A DNA stretch of 64,000 nt from Muribaculaceae bacterium. GTDB taxonomy: Bacteria; Bacteroidota; Bacteroidia; Bacteroidales; Muribaculaceae. Below the pieces are notes generated by a model, which saw only the letters and a list, made by a program, of their open reading frames with translations, was not told the DNA's origin and did no database searches. A program made the translations under genes and the position numbers. How positions within the stretch are numbered: position 1 is the first letter of the stretch; each line of letters opens with the position of its first letter. Shown one piece after another: positions 1 through 9,470 of the stretch. The stretch lies in the NCBI GenBank assembly GCA_022510425.1, contig JAFLTO010000004.1, forward strand, positions 155,002 to 219,001, written 5' to 3'.

Positions 1-1
1 A

Positions 2-628
2 GATGGACTCCCGGCTCACTTTGAAAGGGATCCGAATGCACCACAATATTTGGTCTTGGCTTTCCCCAGGGATTCAATAAACCCAAATATGGTGTTGTTT
101 GAAGTGGCAAGATTTAATTTCTCGTCTTTCATCGTAAAAGACTTTGATCTTGAGCAAATGAGTTTCTCTAATATCGGCCTTTTGATAGTGAAAGGGTTCG
201 CTAATCTTAAAGAATTGGAACACTATCGATCCGTTATGGAACGATCGGATATTGATTTGGGTCCTGAGGTGGTGCCGATCATGATCAGTAAGGCTAATTT
301 CGAGATACTTATCAAAGAAGGCAGAAGTTTCGAAGAATACTTCAGATTCCGTGAAGAAGCGGATATGGAGCAAACAGAGGCAGAAGTATTGGAAGGAATT
401 GATCCTGATATGCTGGAAGAAACAGATCTGAATGATATGGAAGAATCAACTCCTGAGGAGAAAAGTGCCGAAGAGTTGAATGGTTCACCTCAGGAGGAAT
501 CCGACATTATGAATACGGATGAATCTTCCGCTGACATCGACGACAACGATAGCAACGATAACAACGACGACAACGATAACAATCACAATAACGACAACGA
601 TGACTTACAAGATACTTTGGGCGGATGA
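2..628 (+). CDS. porW: PorW/SprE-like T9SS lipoprotein, C-terminal part only
   Basis: This is the 3' end of a longer gene; the frame is open back to the first bases of the window, so the true start lies outside. About 208 residues are visible. The block from roughly residue 15 to 105 (FEVARFNFSSF, VKDFDLEQ, LLIVKGFANLKELEHY) resembles the conserved C-terminal domain of the TPR lipoproteins PorW and SprE, which are needed for type IX secretion and gliding. The last 80 residues are very acidic and end in a low-complexity Asp/Asn run. The coding end overlaps the start of porX by 29 bases, which supports a shared T9SS role. The family assignment rests on my recognition of that block; the TPR part and lipobox are not visible here. 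Confidence 0.7.
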   Translation, partial: DGLPAHFERDPNAPQYLVLAFPRDSINPNMVLFEVARFNFSSFIVKDFDLEQMSFSNIGLLIVKGFANLKELEHYRSVMERSDIDLGPEVVPIMISKANFEILIKEGRSFEEYFRFREEADMEQTEAEVLEGIDPDMLEETDLNDMEESTPEEKSAEELNGSPQEESDIMNTDESSADIDDNDSNDNNDDNDNNHNNDNDDLQDTLGG

Positions 629-2138
629 TGAGATAGATCTTCTGAAACCGCATATTTTATTTCTAAAAGGTAAAGGTTACGAAGTCACTACCGTTTCCAA
701 CGGTGTTGACGCTTTAGAAGCACTTGACAAGGAACCTTTCAGCCTGGTGCTTTTGGATGAAAATATGCCCGGCCTTTCAGGTTTGGAGACTCTCTCTCGC
801 ATCAATAGGAGTCATCCGGAAGTGCCGGTTATCATGATTACAAAATCTGAAGAGGAAAACATCATGAATCAGGCAATCGGCAACAGTATAGCTGATTATC
901 TTATAAAACCGGTCAATCCCAATCAGATTTGGTTGTCTTTAAAAAAGAATCTCGGTGGTAAAGATCTTGTTGTTAAACAAGCCACCACTGACTATCAACT
1001 GGATTTTCAACAGATTTCTTCCTTGATTGATACCGCTTCAACAATAGAAGAATGGAAAGATATTTATAAAAGACTTGTATATTGGGAACTCAAACTCGAA
1101 AATACCGAAATGTCGGAAATGATGTTGATGCAGAAAAAAGAAGCCAACATCAACTTCACAAAATTTGTAAAAAGAAATTACGAAGATTGGGTCACCACTG
1201 ACAACCATCCTTTAATGAGCCACGAGCTTTTCAAAAGAAAAGTTTTCCCAATGCTTGACAAAGGAGAGAAGGTTTGTTTCATTATAATTGATAATTTCAG
1301 ACTCGACCAGTGGAAAGTGGTTCAGCCGTTGCTTTCAGACTATTTCGATATTTCAGAAGAACTCTACACCACCATTCTGCCAACAAGCACTCAATATGCC
1401 CGAAATGCAATATTTGCCGGTCTGATGCCATTACAGATTGCAAAGATGTTTCCGGATTTATGGGTAGAGGAAGATGAAGACGAAAGTCTCAACGCACATG
1501 AGGAAGAATTGGTAAAGACTCAGTTGGAAAGGTTCAGAAGGAAAGAAAAATTCTCTTATACGAAATTGAATGATTCCACAGCCGGTGAAAAATTCTTAGC
1601 AAAAATCAATGAAATAAAAGATTTCCCATTAAATGTTGTAGTATTAAATTTCATTGATATGTTAAGCCATGCCCGGACTGAATCAAAGATGATAAGGGAA
1701 CTTGCTAATTCAGATGCGGCTTATAGATCAATTACAGAATCATGGTTCCGGCATTCTTCTTCTCTTGATATTTTTAAGAAATTAGCCGACAAAGGATTTA
1801 AACTTATTATCACAACCGACCATGGCACTATCAAAGTGGATTATCCGATAAAGGTGGTTGGTGACAGGAATACCAATACTAATCTCAGGTATAAGGTAGG
1901 AAAGAATTTAAATTATAATCCCAAGCAAGTATACGAGATGAAGTCACCTAACAAATTCGGACTTCCGGCTCCAAATCTTTCAAGCACATTCATCTATGCT
2001 TGCAATGAGGATTTCTTCTCTTATCCCAACAATTATAATTATTACGTACAGTATTATAACGGCACCTTCCAGCATGGAGGAATTTCGTTGGAAGAGATGC
2101 TTGTGCCTTTGATCACTTTGTCACCTAAAAACAGATAA
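600..2138 (+). CDS. porX: PorX, response regulator with PglZ-type phosphatase domain
   Basis: A 512-residue two-domain protein. Residues 1-120 are a receiver domain with acidic pocket D9/D10, phosphoacceptor D53 in LLDENMPG and conserved Lys in IKP. A helical linker follows, then from about residue 205 an alkaline-phosphatase-superfamily PglZ domain with FIIIDNFR, PTSTQ, HARTE, TTDHGT and a late QHGG, the usual metal and nucleophile positions. PorX with PorY controls T9SS gene expression in Porphyromonas. I chose the ATG at 600 because the receiver domain begins there with TYKILWADDE; an in-frame ATG at 519 would add 27 Thr/Ile-rich residues that are merely the shifted reading of the porW repeat. 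The downstream Sel1 gene starts on the base after this stop. Confidence 0.92.
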   Translation: MTYKILWADDEIDLLKPHILFLKGKGYEVTTVSNGVDALEALDKEPFSLVLLDENMPGLSGLETLSRINRSHPEVPVIMITKSEEENIMNQAIGNSIADYLIKPVNPNQIWLSLKKNLGGKDLVVKQATTDYQLDFQQISSLIDTASTIEEWKDIYKRLVYWELKLENTEMSEMMLMQKKEANINFTKFVKRNYEDWVTTDNHPLMSHELFKRKVFPMLDKGEKVCFIIIDNFRLDQWKVVQPLLSDYFDISEELYTTILPTSTQYARNAIFAGLMPLQIAKMFPDLWVEEDEDESLNAHEEELVKTQLERFRRKEKFSYTKLNDSTAGEKFLAKINEIKDFPLNVVVLNFIDMLSHARTESKMIRELANSDAAYRSITESWFRHSSSLDIFKKLADKGFKLIITTDHGTIKVDYPIKVVGDRNTNTNLRYKVGKNLNYNPKQVYEMKSPNKFGLPAPNLSSTFIYACNEDFFSYPNNYNYYVQYYNGTFQHGGISLEEMLVPLITLSPKNR

Positions 2139-3005
2139 ATGAAGAGGAGCCTTCCATTTTTTGTTATAACAATCATTTTTTGTGGCTGCCTATGGGCACA
2201 AGAAGAAGTTAGTGCTCTACGTATAGCCTTGCGACAATTAGTGGATAGGGCAGATGCGGGAGATGCCAAGGCATTGTTTGATCTTGCGAGGCTTCATGAC
2301 ACAGGTTATGACTCCATATCTATAGATACGCTAAGGAGCACAGGTCTTTATCTCCGGTCGGCAAAAAAAGGTTATGCCCCTGCAATGAATTTTATAGGGT
2401 TTCGATATTATAACGGAGAAGGCGTGTCACAGAATTTAGACTCCGCCTTATATTGGATTCAAAAAGCTGCCAATCAGGGAGATGTGACAGCAGCGGCAAA
2501 TTTAGGGTATTTACTGACCGAAAGCACTGACGTAGATCATAATGAAGAAGAGGCCTTGAAATGGCTGACTATAGCCTCCGAAGCGGGAGTGCCGGAAGCT
2601 CAGATAAAACTCATTGAGCTGCAAGAAGATCATTGGAAAGAACTGCCATTGGATTCAGTTTCCTCCATGTCCCAGGGATATTATCTGGGAAGGGCTCCTA
2701 TAGCGGGAGTTAAGTTATTAGAGATTGCTTCTGAAAAAGGTGATGCTCATGCCTTGGCTCTTTTAGGTGACGCTTATTCAAAAGGAGTTGGGGTTGCATA
2801 TGATCATCAAAAATCAATAGATTATTTTTATAAGGCCGCAATATCGGGCGATCCTTCCGCCCAGTTTATTATAGCCGAACTTTTGGAAATATTTCCCGAT
2901 GCTATTCCTGATTCTGAAGGGGCCGAATACTGGAAGGAAAAAGCATATGAAGCCGGTGTTACAAATTCAGATGAGGCCTATGAAAAGCTTTATGCTACAC
3001 CTTAA
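2139..3005 (+). CDS. Secreted Sel1-repeat protein
   Basis: A 288-residue protein with a hydrophobic N-terminal signal (residues 1-20, likely cleaved after WAQ) followed by several Sel1-type helical repeats; the clearest are around residues 75-112 (AMNFIGFRYYNGEGVSQN, ALYWIQKAANQG) and 200-240 (GVGVAYDHQKSIDYFYKAA). Sel1 repeats are protein-interaction scaffolds of the TPR class. Its ATG directly abuts the porX stop with no spacer, so it is probably cotranscribed and translationally coupled to porX. That makes a periplasmic accessory role in secretion or envelope stress possible, but this is only inferred from position. Confidence 0.75.
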   Translation: MKRSLPFFVITIIFCGCLWAQEEVSALRIALRQLVDRADAGDAKALFDLARLHDTGYDSISIDTLRSTGLYLRSAKKGYAPAMNFIGFRYYNGEGVSQNLDSALYWIQKAANQGDVTAAANLGYLLTESTDVDHNEEEALKWLTIASEAGVPEAQIKLIELQEDHWKELPLDSVSSMSQGYYLGRAPIAGVKLLEIASEKGDAHALALLGDAYSKGVGVAYDHQKSIDYFYKAAISGDPSAQFIIAELLEIFPDAIPDSEGAEYWKEKAYEAGVTNSDEAYEKLYATP

Positions 3006-3136
3006 TCGCAATCGTGCGTTTCTTTATACAAAAATTGAAAAATACTTTTTATCGAGTTGAATTCTTAAGTTATACTTAGTGATAAGTGAAATCTAAGGCA
3101 TATACTATAAATTATAAGTATTAAAGAGGAAATAAG

Positions 3137-3144
3137 TAAATTTG
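3137..3144 (+). promoter_or_regulatory. Predicted -7 promoter box for the tricorn-type protease
   Basis: TAAATTTG fits the Bacteroidota -7 consensus TAnnTTTG, 28 bases before the ATG at 3172. No clear -33 TTTG is seen at the usual spacing. The gap 3006-3171 is AT-rich and holds nothing else I can identify. Confidence 0.5.
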
Positions 3145-3171
3145 CAGTACAAACGTTCAAATATAAAATAA

Positions 3172-6100
3172 ATGAAAAGAAGTTACATCGCGGCAGCACT
3201 ATCGATAGGAGTTGTTTTTGGAGCACTTGCAGAGACTCCGCTTTGGATGCGTGACGTTAAAATTAGTCCTGACGGACAAAACATTGCATTCACATATTTG
3301 GGAGACATCTGGATAGTTCCCTCACAAGGTGGAAAAGCTACCAGACTAACAAACACTGATAATTATTACGAAGATCATCCGGTTTGGTCGCCCGATAGCA
3401 AGACTATTGCATTCAGTAGTAACCGCACAGGTAATTTCGATATTTTCACAGTGAGTTTGGATGGCGGGACTCCGGTTCAAATCACGTTTGATTCCTCGAA
3501 TGAAACTCCGGAGGCTTTTTCAGCGGATGGGGAAAATATTTATTTTTCTGCTGCCATTCAAGATGATGTACAAAATATTTTATTTCCGTCGGCAAGGATG
3601 ACCGAATTCTATTCCGTACCGGTGAATGGAGGTAATCCCATACAATTAGCCGGGATACCTATTCAAATGCCCTCTTTCTCTGTAGAACATCCGGAAATAA
3701 TATATTATCAGGATTATAAAGGAATGGAAGATGAATGGAGAAAACACCACACTTCTTCCGTCACACGCGATATATGGAAATGGAATACCGTCGATAATAG
3801 TTTTGAAAACATAACTAAAAGAGCAGGTGAAGATCGTAATCCGGTTATAAGCGCAGACGGTAATACCCTCTATATTTTGCGTGAAGTGCCCGGAGAAAGC
3901 ATGAACGTTTATTCAATGAGCCCCAATGGTGAAAATGCAACAAAAATGACCGATTTCTCGAATCATCCTGTAAGATTTTTATCAGGTTCTGATAATGGAC
4001 TCTTGTCGTTTACTTACGACGGAGAAATTTATACATTACAACCGGGAGGACAACCAGCTAAAGTGCAGATAGATGTAAGGACTGATAATTTCCCTACGGT
4101 TCAGAAAATAGATATCAGAAACTTGGATGATGCAGCCTCATCACCTGATGGAAAGTCGGTGGCTTTCATCAGTAGAGGTGAGGTATTTGTAACTTCTTCT
4201 GACTATTCCACTACTAAGCAAATTACAAATACACCCCAAGCTGAATCGCAATTGAGTTGGAGCCCCGATGGCAAAAAACTTCTTTACACTTCAGAACGGG
4301 ATGGTCATTGGAATATCTACACGGCACAAATGGCTAAAGATGACGATCCAAATTTCGAAAATGCCACAGTAGTGATAGAGGAGGCTCTTTTTCCGACAGA
4401 CGACAATATTGAAAGGACATATGCCTCTTTCAGTCCCGACGGAAAGAAATTGGCTTACATACAAGACCGAAACAAACTTATGGTTAAGGATCTTGCATCA
4501 GGGAATGTTAAGCAACTGCTTGATGGTAAGACTTATATGTCAAGAGAGGGAGGATATAACTATCAATGGAGTCCAGATGGTAATTGGATATTGACTGAAG
4601 GTGTGTTACATCACCATGATCCTTATTATGATGTGTTTATCGTGAATACCAATGATGGAACATTAATCCCAATCACAGAAACAGGTTATTTCGATGAGTC
4701 ACCTTCGTTTGCACTTGATGGTAATGCCGTGATTTTTGCATCTGATCGATATGGAATGAGAAACCATGCTTCATGGGGTTCCCTTTATGACATCATGATA
4801 ACTTTCCTGAATGAGGATGCTTACGATAGATTTAATCTTTCTGAAGAGGATTATAAATTGAAGAAAGATCTTGAAAAGGCAAATAAAAAAGAGGATAAAG
4901 AAGACAAAGGTAAGAAAGATAAGAAGGGGAAAAAAGATAATAAAGATGAAGAAAAGGATGACGTCAAGACTATTCCGGTTGAACCAAAAAATATTCAGGA
5001 ACGCACAATAAGGTTGACTCCTGCTTCTTCGGATATCGCTGACGCTTTTGTAACTGCTGATGGCGAAACCCTATATTATTTGGCATCCTTCAATAAAGGT
5101 TACGATCTCTGGAAGATAAATCTTCGTGACGGTAAATCGGAAGAAGTGAAGAAACTCGGTGACCAAAGAGGACGCTTCATAACCGATAAAGATGGAGAAA
5201 ATGTATTCCTTGTAACCAGAAATTCTATCAAAAAACTTGAACCCGGAAGTGGTAAACTCACTGATGTTTCTTTCGGGGGTAAAATGAATTTAGATGCCGG
5301 AGCCGAACGTGACTATATGTTTGATTATGTGAAGGTGCAGGAAAGGGAAAGATTTTACACTCCGGATATGCATGGAGTGGATTGGGAAAACCTTACCGAA
5401 CATTACCGTCAATTTTTGCCCCATATCAACAACAACTATGATTTCGCCGAGTTGCTTAGCGAAATGTTAGGAGAGTTAAATGTTTCTCATACCGGTGGCC
5501 GTTATTATGCTCCAAGTAATCCGGATGGAGTGCGCACTGCTTCTTTAGGTCTTCTTTTTGATATGCAACGAACGGAAAATGGTATGCTGGTCAATGAAGT
5601 GCTTGAAGGAGGACCAATGGACAAGTCTTGGAGTCAAATAGCACCGGGAGATATAGTCGTGGCTATAAATGATATTGATCTCACAACCGATGTAAGTAAT
5701 GCTAAGGCTCTTGCTGATTTAACAGGAAAGAAAACACGGGTCACATTTCAAAAACCTGATGGCAAGAGAGTAGAAGAGGTGATGCTCCCGATTTCTAAAG
5801 GAGAAGAATCGGAATTGTTATATCAAAGATGGGTGAAACAAAGGGCTGCTGATGTGGAAAAGTGGAGCAATGGAAGACTCGGTTATGTCCATATCAGATC
5901 AATGGGCGATCCAAGCTACCGCGATATTTATGCCGATATGCTGGGCAAATATAACGACAAGGAAGGAATTGTGGTAGATATCCGTTGGAATGGTGGAGGC
6001 CGACTTCATGAAGATATCGAGGTGTTATTGAGTGGGAAAAAATACTTCACTCAGGTGATAAGAGGTGAAGAGGCAGCGTCTATGCCTTCAAGAAGATGGA

Positions 6101-6435
6101 ACAAACCGTCAATTATGGTACAGGCCGAAGCGTGCTATAGTAATGCCCATGGCACTCCTTGGGTATATAAACATCAGGGACTTGGAAAACTTGTAGGAGC
6201 TCCGGTGCCGGGAACAATGACTTCGGTCAATTGGGTGACAATGCAGGATCCCACGATGGTATTCGGTATACCCGTAACCGGTTATCAGCTGCCTGATGGT
6301 AGTTACCTCGAAAACACTCAGCTTGAACCCGATGTATTTGTGCTTAATTCTCCGGAGCAGATTATGAACGGGGAGGACAATCAGCTCCGTACTGCTGTTG
6401 AAACTTTGATCCAAGATATAGATTCTTCTAAGTAA
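3172..6435 (+). CDS. Tricorn-type S41 protease with TolB-like beta-propeller
   Basis: A 1087-residue exported peptidase. A signal peptide (about 1-20) is followed by WD40-like/TolB propeller repeats up to about residue 700 (ISPDGQNIAF, WSPDSKTIAFSSNR, SFSPDGKKLAYI). A tricorn core domain, a PDZ domain near 788-870 (EVLEGGPMDKSW, APGDIVVAIND) and the S41 catalytic domain complete it. S772/H773 (NVSHTG), S990 (CYSNAHG) and E1047 (LENTQ) match the tricorn catalytic Ser-His, nucleophile and Glu. The family degrades oligopeptides; the N-terminal signal points to the periplasm here. A run of about 40 mostly Lys/Asp/Glu residues at 561-599 interrupts the propeller region and is an unusual flexible insert. 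Confidence 0.9.
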   Translation: MKRSYIAAALSIGVVFGALAETPLWMRDVKISPDGQNIAFTYLGDIWIVPSQGGKATRLTNTDNYYEDHPVWSPDSKTIAFSSNRTGNFDIFTVSLDGGTPVQITFDSSNETPEAFSADGENIYFSAAIQDDVQNILFPSARMTEFYSVPVNGGNPIQLAGIPIQMPSFSVEHPEIIYYQDYKGMEDEWRKHHTSSVTRDIWKWNTVDNSFENITKRAGEDRNPVISADGNTLYILREVPGESMNVYSMSPNGENATKMTDFSNHPVRFLSGSDNGLLSFTYDGEIYTLQPGGQPAKVQIDVRTDNFPTVQKIDIRNLDDAASSPDGKSVAFISRGEVFVTSSDYSTTKQITNTPQAESQLSWSPDGKKLLYTSERDGHWNIYTAQMAKDDDPNFENATVVIEEALFPTDDNIERTYASFSPDGKKLAYIQDRNKLMVKDLASGNVKQLLDGKTYMSREGGYNYQWSPDGNWILTEGVLHHHDPYYDVFIVNTNDGTLIPITETGYFDESPSFALDGNAVIFASDRYGMRNHASWGSLYDIMITFLNEDAYDRFNLSEEDYKLKKDLEKANKKEDKEDKGKKDKKGKKDNKDEEKDDVKTIPVEPKNIQERTIRLTPASSDIADAFVTADGETLYYLASFNKGYDLWKINLRDGKSEEVKKLGDQRGRFITDKDGENVFLVTRNSIKKLEPGSGKLTDVSFGGKMNLDAGAERDYMFDYVKVQERERFYTPDMHGVDWENLTEHYRQFLPHINNNYDFAELLSEMLGELNVSHTGGRYYAPSNPDGVRTASLGLLFDMQRTENGMLVNEVLEGGPMDKSWSQIAPGDIVVAINDIDLTTDVSNAKALADLTGKKTRVTFQKPDGKRVEEVMLPISKGEESELLYQRWVKQRAADVEKWSNGRLGYVHIRSMGDPSYRDIYADMLGKYNDKEGIVVDIRWNGGGRLHEDIEVLLSGKKYFTQVIRGEEAASMPSRRWNKPSIMVQAEACYSNAHGTPWVYKHQGLGKLVGAPVPGTMTSVNWVTMQDPTMVFGIPVTGYQLPDGSYLENTQLEPDVFVLNSPEQIMNGEDNQLRTAVETLIQDIDSSK

Positions 6436-6483
6436 CCTAAGTATCTATTTTAATTTCAATCATTAAGTTTTGACTTCTCGTTT

Positions 6484-8502
6484 ATGGCATTGGTGAAGAG
6501 ATTATATGTCTTCATTTTGAAAAGCTTCCTGCCGCTTTTTGCGATGACATTTTTCATCGTCCTCTTCATCGTGCTCATGCAGTTCCTTTGGAAGCATATA
6601 GATGATCTTGTTGGTAAAGGTTTGCCATTTTCTTTGATAGGGGAGTTGTTTTTCTATGCAGCCGTCTCGATGGTACCAATGGCCCTCCCTTTGGCTATTT
6701 TGCTGGCAAGTCTTATGACCTACGGAAATTTCGGAGAGAAATTCGAATTAACTGCTATGAAAGCTTCCGGAATTTCTTTGGTCCACTCTATGCGACCATT
6801 GATTGTTTTGATTACTTTGATTTCTATTGGAGCTTTCTTTTTTCAGAATTATGCTTTACCTCCCGCTCAGGTAAAGATGTGGACACTGCTATTCTCAATG
6901 CGTCAGAAATCTCCGGAAGTTGAAATCCCCGAAGGTGTTTTCTATGACCAGATTCCCGGTTATAATCTTTTGGTGCAGAAAAAAAATCCCGACACCGGTA
7001 TGCTTTACGACGTCATGATATATGATGTGACTCGGGGTGGGGACAATGCCACTATTCTTCTTGCCGATTCCGGTAGAATGGCATTCACCGGAGATATGAA
7101 ATATCTCTATTTACATCTGTTCACCGGCGAGCAATTCGAAAATCTTCGCGAACAGAAAGCTCTTGATAAGAATGTGCCTTTCCGACGAGAATCTTTTTTA
7201 GACAAACAGATCCTAATCCCATTTGATGCCAACTTCAACCGAATGGACGAAGGGGGCATTAGAAGTCAATATGTAGGGAAAAACATCGTGGAGCTTCAAC
7301 ATACAATAGATTCAGTAACCAATAGGATCGACTCGACCGGTGTTATATATGCCAACGATCTAAGAAGAAATGCTTTCCCTCTGCTTGTGAACCGTAAAAC
7401 CGGGAAACCAACTTTCGTGCAGGAAACTCATGCAAATGAACCATCTTTATCCTCATCTAAACGATCAGGGAATACTTCAGGAACTGTTTCTTCCTCTTCC
7501 ACATCTATTAAGGAGAGTAATGTTAAAGGGAAGGAGGAAAAAGAAGAAGAGGTTTTAGCACCATTGAATTTGGATTCCTTGTTGAGTAGTGTGCCATTTG
7601 ATAAAAGAGACAGATTGTTTGAAAATGCTCTCTCCTTGTCGAAACGCCATGTAAATGAGGCTCAATTTAAAGCAGCTGTCACTGCCGACGACAAAATGAG
7701 CATACGGCGTCACCAAATTGAACTCCTAAAGAAATATACTCTTTCGGTGGCATGTCTCATTTTCTTCTTCATTGGTGCTCCTTTGGGTGCTATTATTCGC
7801 AAAGGCGGCCTCGGCACTCCTCTGGTTATTTCTGTATTGCTATTCCTTTTCTATTATATCATCGATAACACCGGCTATAAAATGGCAAGGGATGGTAGAT
7901 GGGAAGTTTGGATAGGTATATGGCTATCTACATTCATACTTGCACCTTTGGGAATTTACGTCACTTACAAGGCCATGAACGATTCTGCGGTGTTCAATCC
8001 AGACAGCTACAAGGAATTAATCAGGAAATTGCGGGGTGTCAGATTGCCCAGAAGTATCGGTAGAAAAGAGGTGGTCATTAACGAGATATCAGTTCCTGTG
8101 GCGTTGGAAAGATTGTCTAATCTTATAAAGGAGTGTCAAAGCCTTGTTTCTAAATTACAACATAAAGTTATATATAAAGAATTCTGGAACGATAATGGTT
8201 TGGGTAAAGAAATAGAAACCACAGGGTCATATCTTGAATCAACAGTGGAATACCTAACAGACTGTCGCAACAATAATGTTGTTGATAAATTGTCGGACTA
8301 TCCATGGATATATGATACCTTCTTGCTTACTCCTTCTCAGCCTCATTGGCTTGCCGTAATCTTGAAATGGTTTATACCGGTTGGTTATCCCATATATCTG
8401 ATCAGTCTCAAGAAGCGTAAAGCATTTATTAAAAATCTCGAATCCACAATAGCCTTATCAAACGAATTATCTGAACTATTATTAACTCCTTCTGCCTCTT
8501 AA
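6484..8502 (+). CDS. LptF/LptG (YjgP/YjgQ) family permease
   Basis: A 672-residue inner-membrane protein of the LptF/LptG family, which with the LptB ATPase extracts lipopolysaccharide for transport to the outer membrane. Three hydrophobic segments lie in the first 125 residues, with the typical start KRLYVFILKSFLPLFAMTFF. A long periplasmic domain (about 125-410) contains a low-complexity Ser/Lys/Glu stretch near 320-360. Three more membrane helices lie at about 415-500. A C-terminal extension of about 170 residues carries one more hydrophobic segment near 625-645. The length exceeds the roughly 360 residues of proteobacterial homologues; I believe long versions occur in Bacteroidales. Its stop shares the palindromic TTAA with the stop of the convergent pseudouridine synthase gene. 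Confidence 0.85.
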   Translation: MALVKRLYVFILKSFLPLFAMTFFIVLFIVLMQFLWKHIDDLVGKGLPFSLIGELFFYAAVSMVPMALPLAILLASLMTYGNFGEKFELTAMKASGISLVHSMRPLIVLITLISIGAFFFQNYALPPAQVKMWTLLFSMRQKSPEVEIPEGVFYDQIPGYNLLVQKKNPDTGMLYDVMIYDVTRGGDNATILLADSGRMAFTGDMKYLYLHLFTGEQFENLREQKALDKNVPFRRESFLDKQILIPFDANFNRMDEGGIRSQYVGKNIVELQHTIDSVTNRIDSTGVIYANDLRRNAFPLLVNRKTGKPTFVQETHANEPSLSSSKRSGNTSGTVSSSSTSIKESNVKGKEEKEEEVLAPLNLDSLLSSVPFDKRDRLFENALSLSKRHVNEAQFKAAVTADDKMSIRRHQIELLKKYTLSVACLIFFFIGAPLGAIIRKGGLGTPLVISVLLFLFYYIIDNTGYKMARDGRWEVWIGIWLSTFILAPLGIYVTYKAMNDSAVFNPDSYKELIRKLRGVRLPRSIGRKEVVINEISVPVALERLSNLIKECQSLVSKLQHKVIYKEFWNDNGLGKEIETTGSYLESTVEYLTDCRNNNVVDKLSDYPWIYDTFLLTPSQPHWLAVILKWFIPVGYPIYLISLKKRKAFIKNLESTIALSNELSELLLTPSAS

Positions 8503-9170
8503 GGCTTCTGACTTAGGATCTTGGAGAATTCCGTGGGGATAGGAGTTTCTAAAGATATGAATTGTTTGGATACAGGGTGAATAAATTCAATTTTGTGAGC
8601 CAAAAGGGAAATACTGCCGTCTTTGTTGCTTCTTTTAGCTCCATATTTTAAATCTCCCTTTATAGGATGCCCTATAGCTGATAACTGTGCTCTGATCTGA
8701 TGCTTTCTTCCGGTTAATAATTCTATTTCAAGAATTGTGTATCTTTCACCCTTGGCTATGGTTTTATAATTGAGGATTGATTCCTTTGCATCCGGATCCT
8801 TTTCTGTAGAAATATAAGTTTTATTAATACGTCCGTCATTTTTAAGGAAATTGCGTAAAGTGGCTTCCTGATTTTGAACGTTTCCTTCCACCAGAGCCCA
8901 ATAAGTCTTATGTATCTCACCGTCACGGAGCATTTTATTAAGACGTTCCAAAGCCTTTGAAGTCTTAGCAAAAATAACCAACCCGGCCACCGGACGATCT
9001 ATTCGATGCACCACTCCGCAAAACACATTCCCCGGTTTATTATATTTTTCTTTAATATATTGCTTTATCAATTCTGAAAGGGGAAGGTCGCCTGTTTTAT
9101 CCCCCTGCACGATTTCACCGGGAGCCTTGTTTACTATGATTATATGATTGTCTTCGTATACTATTTCCAT
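8499..9170 (-). CDS. RluA-family pseudouridine synthase
   Basis: A 223-residue single-domain enzyme converting specific uridines in rRNA or tRNA to pseudouridine. The catalytic signature HRIDRPVAG is at 55-63 with D58 as the expected catalytic Asp. Further family motifs are LLTGRKHQIRAQLSAIGHPIKG (about 155-175) and the N-terminal IVYEDNHIIIVNKAPGEIVQG. There is no N-terminal S4 domain, so it resembles the short RluA/RluC-type proteins; the RNA target cannot be told from sequence. It lies downstream of tRNA-Met on the same strand, separated by a terminator hairpin ending directly at its ATG. Confidence 0.88.
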   Translation of the reverse strand: MEIVYEDNHIIIVNKAPGEIVQGDKTGDLPLSELIKQYIKEKYNKPGNVFCGVVHRIDRPVAGLVIFAKTSKALERLNKMLRDGEIHKTYWALVEGNVQNQEATLRNFLKNDGRINKTYISTEKDPDAKESILNYKTIAKGERYTILEIELLTGRKHQIRAQLSAIGHPIKGDLKYGAKRSNKDGSISLLAHKIEFIHPVSKQFISLETPIPTEFSKILSQKP

Positions 9171-9202
9171 AAAAAGTGAGGCACATCTATGGGATGTGCC
9201 TC
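9171..9202 (-). terminator. Intrinsic terminator of tRNA-Met
   Basis: On the minus strand a perfect 10-bp stem, GAGGCACATC with GATGTGCCTC, closes a 5-base loop two bases after the tRNA CCA and is followed by AC and TTTTT. The T-run abuts the ATG of the pseudouridine synthase at 9170. Confidence 0.85.
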
Positions 9203-9203
9203 T

Positions 9204-9278
<75 letters not shown>

Positions 9279-9292
9279 ATGTAATACGAGTG

Positions 9293-9324
9293 CAAATTTA
9301 AAACAAAAAAACGAGATTGCCAAA
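9293..9324 (-). promoter_or_regulatory. Promoter of tRNA-fMet
   Basis: Read on the minus strand: TTTG at 9324-9321, 20 bases, then TAAATTTG at 9300-9293, ending 14 bases before the tRNA 5' end. This matches the Bacteroidota housekeeping promoter TTTG-N19/20-TAnnTTTG. Confidence 0.75.
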
Positions 9325-9383
9325 TAATACTATGATATAATATAATTTTTATGCTGAAAGGGTTGAAAATGAAAAATATTCCT

Positions 9384-9391
9384 TAAATTTG
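9384..9391 (+). promoter_or_regulatory. Predicted -7 box for the TetR-FabH-FabG-IspD-RecG run
   Basis: TAAATTTG with a TTG at 9363-9365 upstream at about the right spacing. The predicted leader before the ATG at 9471 is about 70 bases and would suit autoregulation by the TetR protein, though I see no clear operator palindrome. Confidence 0.5.
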
Positions 9392-9470
9392 CTCATTATA
9401 ATTGGAAGTGTGCATTTATTTCTCAAATTGCATCCCGATTTTATTTGTTTTGATGATTTCGCTATAGCAT

